Shown here: in pieces, positions 11,390 through 21,200 of the stretch
How the letters are laid out: each line of letters opens with the position of its first letter
Position numbering within the stretch: position 1 is the first letter of the stretch
Source of the DNA: Dryomyza anilis
Lineage: Eukaryota; Arthropoda; Insecta; Diptera; Dryomyzidae
DNA length: 64,000 nucleotides
Direction: 5' to 3'
Assembly: GCA_951804985.1 (NCBI GenBank)
Contig: OX638133.1
Location: forward strand, 33,505,963-33,569,962
Notes under the pieces: model-generated
What the model was told of the DNA's origin: nothing
Database searches by the model: none
The model's input: only the letters and a program-made list of their open reading frames with translations
Position numbers and translations under genes: made by a program

Positions 11390-12165
11390 GAAAGTAGTTC
11401 TAAATTTCATCGAGAGGGGGCAGTAATTCTTTCGAGCACGCAAATTAATGCAGTTTAGAAAGTAGTTCTAAATTTCATCGAGAGGGGGCGTTAACGGCAC
11501 AATTTTAGATCTCGGTAACCATTGAACCGATCTATTCAAAACCTCATTAAGTGACACCTTCGGGACCCTAATTTAACATATCGTCATTGTAGAACGAAAA
11601 GTCACAAACTACATTTTTATGAATAATCTAAATTTCTAGTTTGTTGATTAATACTATAAAAAGTAATTGATGCATTTTTAAATATCAATTGATAGATTTA
11701 CATTTTCTTATCATTTGGTTAAAAAATTGATATCATCGATTAAAAGTTAACAGAAATGTATATAAAGATTTTTGTAAATGAATATTTGGCATTTTGAAAA
11801 TGTATTTGGTGACTTTTCGTTCTACAACGACGATATGCTAGTGTATAGTTCGAAATTATATCGATAGAGGGCGGTAAGTACAAAACATATCGCGGTAACT
11901 GCTGAACCGATATATGAAAAACTTGGTACAATTACTCTTGCAGGCACCAAATTTAACATACTCTAGACTGTAGTTATAACTTATATCGATAGAGGGTGTT
12001 AAGATCAAAATTTTATATCTCGGTTATCACTTAACTGATCTCGACAATGCTTGGTACAGGAAATCGTTGTGGAAATTTTCAAAGACTAGAAAGTAGTTCA
12101 AATTACATCGACAGAAGGTGTTAAGGGCAAAAATTATAACTCGGTAACCGCTGAACCGATCTATG
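11390..12165. repeat. Tandem array with ATCGAGAGGGGGC / ATCGATAGAGGGC cores
   Basis: Units read (A)TCGA[G/T]AG[A/G]GGGC, then TTAAG, then CTCGGTAACCGCTGAACCGAT, seen near 11400, 11470, 11860, 11985 and 12110. A 69-bp duplication is seen at 11429/11498-type positions. A MITE (11581-11833) interrupts the array. Confidence 0.8.
11581..11833. mobile_element. MITE, TCGTCATTGTAGAACGAAAAG ends, TA target duplication, inside the array
   Basis: Left end TCGTCATTGTAGAACGAAAA, right end TTTTCGTTCTACAACGACGA, TA at 11579-11580 and 11834-11835. Without the insertion the host array unit would read AATTTAACATA then GCTAGTGTATAG, paralleling the next array unit (AATTTAACATACTCTAGACT), so the insertion point is confirmed within the window. 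Other copies: 30683-30864 and 42664-43181. Confidence 0.85.
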
Positions 12166-13178
12166 CAAAATAATAATTCTAATGACCATATAACGACTAA
12201 AAAAGTAAAAATAAAAAAACTAATAAAAAAAAACTTTTTAAAAATCAAGCTTTTATAAAAATCTGTACTAAAAAATTAAAAATAAATTTACTAAAAATAT
12301 AAAATATATTTATAAGTAGTAGGTATGTATATTTATAATGAATACATATTAATATATGAAATAAATTAAATTAAATCTTATTCAAATTATATTATTAAGA
12401 TATACGTTTATAAGAAATAAATTTTAAAATTTACTAAGAGGTTTCCAAATACAAAAAAAAACTAATAAAAAAAAACTTTTTAAAAATCAAGCTTTTATAA
12501 AAATCTGTACTAAAAAATTAAAAATAAATTTACTAAAAATATAAAATATATTTATAAGTAGTAGGTATGTATATTTATAATGAATACATATTAATATATG
12601 AAATAAATTAAATTAAATCTTATTCAAATTATATTATTAAGATATACGTTTATAAGAAATAAATTTTAAAATTTACTAAGAGGTTTCCAAATAAAAGCGT
12701 GCGGCAAAATTATTGAATATTACAGTCCAACTCTAACACTAATAAACTTTGTAATTTAATTAAACTTTGCAATAGTTTTCAATATAATTTTGGAGAAGGG
12801 GTAGATCTGTATAGAAGTATCTATGAGTTTTGTAGGCAGTGCTGATATCGGAAGCCCAATGATATTTTTTTGGCATGTGTTATGTTTTTACCTCAGGATA
12901 ATCTGGTAAAACTTAACTTTTAATTAGAAATATTTATTTATGTACTTAATTTAAGTCATGGAATTTGGCTAAATGATGTAGATAAAGGTTATATCGTCGG
13001 TGATACTGCAAAACCGTCTATCTACATTTTCGAATACCTCTTACAAAAAGAATTTTACAGAAGAAACAAAACTATTTTCAATCTCAATTTTGCACTTAAT
13101 TCATACAAATTAAGTATGCCTAATTTCTAATTTATCCGATCAACATTATCATTAAAAACCCGATTATAACACAAAACC

Positions 13179-13914
13179 AGTTGGGAAGGTTAGATCACAT
13201 GGGAAATTTTAAAGTAGGTGTAATTATGATAGTTAGGATTATCAAAATTATAGTCGGTCTAAGCCGACTATAAATACCCTACACATATGTGTGGTTACCA
13301 TTCAAAGTGATATATAGGTCACCAGGGTATACGAATCCTGAAAATAACTACAAACATTCAATCGCTGAAGAATTTCCATTCATTTGATACCCATATTTAC
13401 AAATGGGTAGGTGTACCGAATTTCGATTTTTTTTTTTGTGAACCACAAGTCTTTTCGCCGGAAAACATTATTATCATGTATTTGAGCATGATGTCAATAT
13501 ATATTTGACCAACAAAGTTTACCTAAGCACGTATACATAAAAATTGATCTTTATATGTACATTTTATATGTGGTATTTGAACATAAGTGGTCGGATCATA
13601 GGTCACCATGGACCGATCTCGCCAATTTTTTCGCACATACAGCGTAGGTATATTAGTAATCTAAGTTATAAGTTTCATTTATCTAGCTCTTCAATTTAAA
13701 AGTCTTAGGGATTTCAACAGACAGACAGACAGACAGACAGACGGACAGACAGACGGACAGACAGACAGACGGACAGACGGACATCGCTAAATCGACTCAG
13801 GAGGTCATGCTGATCAAGAATATATATACTTTTCCATACCGGAGATGCTTTCTTCTGGGTGTTACAAACGGCGTACCAAACTGAATATACCCTTTCACTC
13901 TTAGTGTAGGGTAT
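13179..13914 (+). mobile_element. Fly dispersed repeat D, copy 2, with (CAGA)n expansion
   Basis: Same order of motifs as copy 1, ending ATATACCCTTTCACTCTTAG then TGTAGGGTATA. The CAGACAGACGGACAT segment is expanded into about 14 CAGA/CGGA units (13721-13785). Confidence 0.85.
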
Positions 13915-14259
13915 AATTAGGCGTAATTCTCACATGCAGTTAGACGGTTTTGCAGTATCACCGACGATATATCTCCTTGCCATAAAGGGTTGTAATTTCA
14001 TAGAGGTTTGTGGCACCTGTCAAATAAGCAAACCTTTTAAAATGCTAGAACTCTCGACTTATAAAAGTAGTACATAGTTTTGAAAATTGAAGTAAAAGCT
14101 CATATTTTATATTATAATCGTCATGTAGAATCTGGGTGTAACTGGACAACGGGACGTGATATATCCTATACAATCCTGCCTTATGCTGTGAAGGGTTATA
14201 GTGTGCTGAGCGGTTGCGAGATTTAAAGTATAAAGAGTTGTAGGCTTGTGATGTATAAG

Positions 14260-14263
<4 letters not shown>

Positions 14264-14347
<84 letters not shown>

Positions 14348-14348
14348 A
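14264..14348. repeat. (TA)n microsatellite
   Basis: About 40 TA units with one interruption. An open frame of Tyr-Ile repeats on the - strand is produced by it and is not a gene. Confidence 0.97.
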
Positions 14349-14864
14349 ATATGATCATAATTGTATTCCTTTGATAGTTAAAATTCATATTTAAGCCACA
14401 CAAATGCTGGTAATTTTTAATATTTTCGCCGCACGCTTTTATTTTTGTATTTGGAAACCTCTTAGTAAATTTTAAAATTTATTTCTTATAAACGTATATC
14501 TTAATAATATAATTTGAATAAGATTTAATTTAATTTATTTCATATATTAATATGTATTCATTATAAATATACATACCTACTACTTATAAATATATTTTAT
14601 ATTTTTAGTAAATTTATTTTTAATTTTTTAGTACAGATTTTTATAAAAGCTTGATTTTTAAAAAGTTTTTTTTTATTAGTTTTTTCTACATATATGTTTA
14701 CTTTTTAATATACACTCTTTTGTAAATAGTTTCACTCAAAAAATGTTAAAATTATAGCTTTATACAAATTGAAACTGTTTTTATATTGTAAATATAAAAT
14801 ATCGAAAAATTTCAGTTTTTATCAGAATATTTACGTAATATAAGAAGGAAGACAAGCCTGTTTA

Positions 14865-15565
14865 ACAGCCAGATATTGTATCTCGATAATTGACGAAAGT
14901 AGTCACGCACGCCCGTGTGACTGACTTTTTGTATTTTGTAAAACGCAAAACGTCTGACGTCACACGGTTTGCGCCGACGTAAAGAAATAATTTGTATTTC
15001 ATAAAACTCAACCGCACGAATATTGCGTCAAATTAGACGGCACCTTTTTTGGCTCCGTTTTCTAAAATTTTTACAAAAAAAAGCACTAGTTGCACCTAAA
15101 AAGGATGCAGAACAATTTCTTTTCATCCAAGAAATAAGTTTACAAAGCAAATTAGAAAAAATTGAAAAAATGAAGAAAATCACACACACAAATATTTGAC
15201 ATTTTTCTCAGTACAGCTGTTTTTTGTTTACTGAAAATCTATGTTTTTCTATTTTCCAAACCCAAATCATCGCAAAATTATGAATGGTTTGCGTATTTGC
15301 TAAAATAATATAGATTTTAGTAATGCCAGATTTAAAAATTTGGTAATTTCGACTAAATTTTTATTTATTTTGGATCATGTTTGATTGTTGGTAACGCTAC
15401 ATGTTTGGATGTTTACAGCGGTTTCATAGAACGTAAGAGGGAACAAAGTCAACGTAAGAGCCAACGGGCGGAATGCGTGAAGATATGAAATACAACTTTT
15501 CAGACGATGTGAGAGTACTCACATGTGAGAGGACTCAGTCACATCGAGATACAATATCTGGCTGT
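14865..15565. mobile_element. 0.7-kb TIR element E, copy 1
   Basis: Left end ACAGCCAGATATTGTATCTC, right end its complement GAGATACAATATCTGGCTGT; the match continues to CGAT (24 bp). The interior is GC-richer (CACGCACGCCCGTGTGACTG, GTTTGCGCCGACGT) and has no long open frame, so it is non-autonomous. Family unknown to me. Confidence 0.85.
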
Positions 15566-15743
15566 AAATATGAAATATTGACGTTCTCAAATTTTATGCA
15601 AAAGTATGTTTATTGAATTTTTATTATAAAAACAAGAACAAAACATATGTTTTAAATATAAAAATGTTATTCCTTTGTTTGCATTAGTTTGTACTATGTT
15701 CAGAATAATCTTCTTCTTATTAGTCAGTAGATGCAAAATACTA

Positions 15744-16473
15744 ACAGCCAGATATTGTATCTCGATAATTGACGAAAGTAGTCACGCACGCCCGTGTGAC
15801 TGACTTTTTGTATTTTGTAAAGCCCAAAACGTCTGACTTCACACGGTTTGCGCCGACGTAAAGAAATAATTTGTATTTCATAAAACTCAACCGCACGAAT
15901 ATTGTGTCAAATTAGACGGCAGCTTTGTTGGCTCCGTTTTCTAAAATGTTCACAAAAAAAATAACTAATTGCACCTAAAAAGGATGCAGAACAATTTCAA
16001 ATAATTTTTGAATACACTACACATTTCTTTTCATCCAAAAAATAAGTTTACAAAGCAAATTAGAATAAATGCAAAAATGAAGAAAATCACACAAACAAAT
16101 ATTTGACATTTTTCTAAGTACAGCTGTTTTTTGTTTACTGAAAATCTATGTTTTTTCTATTTTTCAAACCCAAATCATCGCAAATTTATGAATGGTTTGC
16201 GTATTTGCTAAAATAATATAGATTTTAGTAATGCCAGATTCAAAAATTTGGTAATTTCGACTAAATTTTTATTTATTTTGGATCAAGTTTGATTGTTGGT
16301 AACGCTACATGTTTGGATGTTTACAGCGGTTTCATAGAACGTAAGAGGGAACAAAGTCAACGTAAGAGCCAACGGGCGGAATGAGTGAATATATGAAATA
16401 CAACTTTTCAGACGATGTGAGAGTACTCACATGTGAGAGGACTCAGTTACATCGAGATACAATATATGGCTGT
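15744..16473. mobile_element. 0.7-kb TIR element E, copy 2
   Basis: Same ends and interior as copy 1 in the same orientation, 178 bp downstream, with an extra ~27 bp near 16000 and scattered substitutions. Right end ATATATGGCTGT carries one change. The intervening 15566-15743 is AT-rich without features. Confidence 0.85.
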
Positions 16474-17900
16474 AAAAAATAATCCTAAAAATATCTAAAA
16501 AAAATCAAACATTTTCAAATACGATCCACATATCTTGAAACGTGTTGTAATATCAGTATTCTTTAATATATTAAAATGAATACTGATAATTGCAAGAAAA
16601 ACTTCTTTTGAACATATTTTGTAACTGGTGTTCTGAAGTATTGATTTTTTTGTATTCAAACAGATGTCTTATAAAAATTCAATTGGCTTTTTCATAAAAT
16701 TGGTATATACTACGAAAAAACTGAGTAAGCAGTCAAAATCAGCATCTGCGAATTATATAGAATTTATGTATAGCATATACATAACAATTTTTCTCCTCTT
16801 TTTCTATAGTAAAACTGTTTAAATTCGCTTTAAATTTGAATCATATTTTCTCTGACTGTATGTCTAGAGGCTAGACATATTTCAATTTAACAAAGTACCG
16901 CCATAAATTTCATAGTAACCACATAGCTCATAGAATTCAATGCGGTTTACAGCATATTAACTGAGTGCATAAAAATGCAGGGATACTATGCAAATTGTTG
17001 GCGATTATTTACAGATGTTACTTACGAGAAAAATGCAACTTTAATAGAATTGACGCTAAACGAAGCTTATTATTTCATTTCTAGTTTTAACGACATTTTT
17101 ACCGACATTTACCGATAAAAAAATATAAAATCTAATATTATTAAATCAATAATTTTTACTTTCAAGCATTAGCGGTCTTTAAAATAAATACCAACCTTCA
17201 TTTTTTTGAACTGAACCCGATGATTATGATTATCTGTTCTCTATGTTGTTCTCTGTATTATACATATCTTTATCAATGATATTAATTTCTAATTAAATTC
17301 ATATTCTGTTTTTTCCATTTTTATTAATTTTTCAAATATCTACATTGAAATCTTTACTTTTTTTACATGTTTCTCCTACACTTCGTACGCCATTTTTTCG
17401 TCAACTTTTTCGAAACTATTATTGTTTGCACGTTCGTCTATATAACTACAATATCTACATTAACTGTATCCCATCCATCAAAACATGCTTTGTCATGCAT
17501 CAATTAACGGCAACATCATTATTATCAACTATATGAAATTGCAATATATTATTGGTGGCATTATATTTTTCATATAATAATATCTCAATTATGATATATA
17601 TTATTTTTTTAATTAAACATTGATTTTTAATTTGTTTGTTTTTTATATTATTAAACAAAACAAAAAATTCATCCATCTTTAATTTAAATTGGATTTTTTT
17701 ACAAATTATGTCTACATACGCTTGTAAATTTATGCACAATTTTCGCACAATACACACTCTATTCATCCAACTTATTTCATATTATTATCACAATACTTTC
17801 GATTTTTTAACCATTTCTAACCATTACTTATACCATTACTTTACTCAAATCTCATACTCTAATCTCAACTTATCATCTAATTCTTTGTTTTGATTTCCAT
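16474..17900. other. AT-rich intergenic sequence
   Basis: 16500-16640 resembles the inter-landmark part of the ~370-bp satellite (ATATCTTGAAACGTG, GAATACTGATAATTGC). The rest holds short open frames in low-complexity AT sequence only. Confidence 0.5.
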
Positions 17901-20170
17901 CATTTTCAATATTTAAAATATCTATTTAAATATCACATTGTCCTTCACTTACACTATCAAAATACTACATATTTGCATACTATTATTCTATTTTATTTAT
18001 TATCTTTTGATCATCGTGTTTTTTTTTAATCTCACCATCATCATTTTATGTAATTAATCTCACCATCACCGTTTTATGTTAATCTCAATCTCATCGTTTT
18101 TTGTAAACCCTAAACCCTAATTTTTTTCGTAATTTTCTACAACCGAAACTCATATTCTCAATTCTTTGCAATCTATAAATTACCCATATTATCTAATTTA
18201 TCACTATCCCATCATCATTGTCCAAATACTGCTATCACAAAATTATTATCGCGAAATCACTATCGAATTAAACACTCCCAAAATCAATAAAATAATATAA
18301 CCAATATAACAATTCATATCACTAACTATATATCTCACCTACCCAATATCGCTATACTTATATCATTGTCCCACAATTACTATCCCATCATTACTATTCC
18401 AATATCACTCTACGAAAATCATTATCACAACATCACTATTCCAACATCACTATTCCAAAATTACTATTACAATATCAATTTTACAACATCACCATTCTAA
18501 CATCACTCTCCCATCTGATTGCTATTTCAAAATCACTATCACTACTTCATTATCATCACCACTATCCAAACATCACTATCTGAAAAACAATATCACTTTC
18601 ATAACAAAACCATCTAAACATTAATAAACCAAAATCAAAAAACAAAAAACATCACTATCTCTAATTTACTATCCCAACATCACTATCTCTAAATCAATAC
18701 CTCAACATCACTATCTCCAAATCACTATCCCATCAAACTCCTCCCAAAATCATTATTTTAACATGACTATGTACAAAATCGCTTTTATTGTAATCAATTT
18801 CAAATTATCACTGCTCAATTTCAAATTATCACTGCTCACTATCTCTAATTTACTATCTCTAAATCACTATCCCATCAAACTCCTCACAAAATCATTATTT
18901 TAACATGACTACGTACAATTTTTTTTTTTTTGCAATAAATTTGAAATTATGACTGCTCCAACATTACAATTCCAATATCACTTTCTATGTATTATCACCA
19001 TCGTCACTATTCCAATATCAATATCACAAATTCACTATCCCAACATCACTATCTCAACATCGCTATCTTAAAATCAATATCTTGACATTACTATCCGAAA
19101 AACACTATTACAAAACCACTTCTCAAACAACTTTTTTTGCAACATTACAATCCCAATTTCACTATCCAAAATAATTAATACCAATATAATTTTAAAAACA
19201 TCCTAATCCTGATATAACTATCGCAATATCACTATACTAAAATGTTATTTTCAACATAATTATAATAAAATTGTTATACCAACATAAATGCCAACATCTC
19301 CAAACCAACAACACTATATGAACATCAACATCCCAATATCACCATCCCAACATCACAATCACAATATCACTATCACTATTTTGAATTTATTATACCAAAT
19401 TAACTTAATGAACATCACTATCTCAACATAACCATCCCAACATCACAATTCCAACATCATTATATGAACATCGCTATTTTAACGTTACTATCTCAATATC
19501 ACTATACCAACATCACAATCTGAATATCACAATCCTACAAAATTAATAACAATATAATTTTAAAAACATCATAATTCTGACATCAATATCCCTATACTAA
19601 AATGGTTTTCCAAACATCAATGCCAACATCTCCATCCCTACATCACTATATGAACATCAACATCCCAATATCATCATCCCAACATCACAATCATAATATC
19701 ACTATTCTAACTTCATTATCCTAAATTAACTACCTGTTCATTAATATATCAACCTAACCATCCCAACATCACAATCCCAACATTGCTAATATTAAAAACA
19801 TCATAATTTTGATATCACTATCCCAATATCACTATACTAAAATGGTTTTCCAAACATCAATGCCTACATCTCCATCCCAACATCACTATATGAACATCAA
19901 CATCCCAATATCATCATCCCAACATCACAATCATAATATCACTATTCTAACTTCATTATCCTAAATTAACTCCTGTTCATTACTATATCAACCTAACCAT
20001 CCCAACATCACAATCCCAACATTGCTATATGACAATCACAATCCCCATATCAATATATGAACATCGCCATTCCAACATCACTATCCCAATATCACTATCC
20101 CAATATCACTATCCCAATATCACTATCCCAATATCACAATCTGAATATATCTGTCCTAATTCATTATCCC
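17900..20170. repeat. Diffuse minisatellite, 14-nt ATCACTATCCCAAT type, with ~240-bp higher-order duplication
   Basis: ATCACTATCCCAA(C/T) and variants fill the region, becoming exact 14-nt repeats at 20085-20130. A larger block (CAACATCTCCATCC through CTAACTTCATTATC) is duplicated at about 19630-19735 and 19868-19975. The strand bias is strong (C on +, almost no G), and the frames through it encode repeats such as SLSQYHYPNITIPI. Confidence 0.85.
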
Positions 20171-20893
20171 AAATTAACTACACTTCAACAACACTATTCG
20201 AACATCATTTATTATATTTTGGTAACATTATTTAATTTTGAACATCTTTATCTTATCCAAATGACTTCATAATCTTACATCACACCGTTTCATCACAACC
20301 TATTCATTATTTCTAATTAATCATTGTTTTACTTATATTTCCTTACTCGTCATTATCATAATCTCTTTAAAAAATAACAATCTGCTCTATTTCATTCATC
20401 ATTACTTAATTACTTCAAATACCAATGTAAAAAAATCCTCTAATTCCTCAATTTTATTTCTCTACCAACTTATACTCAAAATGTTTCAATGATAATGCAT
20501 ATTAATTTTTTGTTTTTTATTTTTATATTTTATTTTTATTCTTGTTGTATATAAAATTGTTGTCAATATAATTGTTGTATTTTCTATTGTTGTTGTACAT
20601 ATATGTTGCTTTATTAATTCCACCGTTTGCCATAATCCGTTCATTCCGTTTCCACATCATCATCATCACCAATTATCGTCAATATTTTCATCATCCACAT
20701 CCTGTTTGTATATGTGTATGCCACGTAAATCCTTCTGTGACCCTATACAATAAAACACAATATTGCGCTACCTTCATTACCAATATCACCATCACCCATA
20801 ACATCACAACCACCTATGTATATCCGTGCATTTATATCAACAACAGCAGTTGATAAGAAAAACGCGAACGATGTCTATTCAATTGTTAAATTA
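20171..20893. other. Region upstream of the kazrin start
   Basis: CATCATCACC- and ACCATCACC-rich sequence with no repeat ends. It would contain the 5' UTR of exon 1 if transcription starts nearby. No TATA/initiator assignment is possible. Confidence 0.4.
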
Positions 20894-21200
20894 ATGGATT
20901 TAGTAACAGCAACATCACCACTACCAACAACAACAGCAGCAGTAGCAACATCATCATCATCAACAGTAGCAACAGTAGCTGCAGCAACAGCATCATCAGC
21001 AGCAGCAGCATCATCGATAGCAATGGTGCCGCCTGTGGCAACAATTGCAGCTGGCAGTAGCACCAACAACATGGACAAAAATTGCAGCAGCAACATCGTT
21101 GGCAACAACTCGCACAATGTCAGCAACAGTTGCGATGGCAATCGTAATGATGACACCACTTCCATCAGCAACAACAAATACGATTTTCACTATGGCAAAG
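20894..21200 (+). CDS. KAZN: Kazrin exon 1 (N-terminal low-complexity exon)
   Basis: Encodes residues 1-102 plus one base of codon 103. The composition is almost entirely Ser, Ala, Thr, Val and Asn, written by ATC/AGC/GCA/ACA triplet runs. The chosen start is the ATG at 20894 (MDLVTATS); an in-frame ATG at 20816 would add 26 residues (MYIRAFIS). The end reads GGCAAAG followed by GTGAGT, and the one leftover G joins the next exon's AA to give Glu, in frame with the coiled coil. There is no sequence similarity I can recognise to vertebrate kazrin N-termini, so the assignment rests on the open frame, the strong donor and the phase match. A 5' UTR exon or another N-terminus further upstream is possible. 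Confidence 0.6.

Larger units (their letters stand above)
12212..14686. mobile_element. Foldback-like 2.5-kb element with ~240-bp arms (two direct copies left, one inverted right)
   Basis: A 241-bp unit (from CTTTTTAAAAATCAAGC to GAGGTTTCCAAAT) occurs twice in direct orientation at 12212-12452 and 12453-12693 and once inverted at about 14440-14686; the copies look identical or nearly so. Both inner borders read GCGTGCGGC (and complement). A further inverted pair, ATCGTCGGTGATACTGCAAA, lies at about 12990 and 13945. Long arms with internal tandem units are the hallmark of Foldback/Galileo-type elements in flies; family assignment is inference. Repeat D copy 2 and a (TA)n tract sit in the middle. 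No transposase frame was seen. Confidence 0.75.

Noticed and set aside
14107..14403. 98-codon - strand frame with Tyr-Ile repeats
   Set aside because: Produced by the (TA)n microsatellite.
18105..18121. AAACCCTAAACCCTAA, like the plant telomere repeat
   Set aside because: Only two units in a C/A-rich low-complexity region. Fly telomeres do not use this repeat, so it is chance.
20029..20272. Frames encoding ISLSQYHYPNIT repeats
   Set aside because: Translation of the 14-nt minisatellite.
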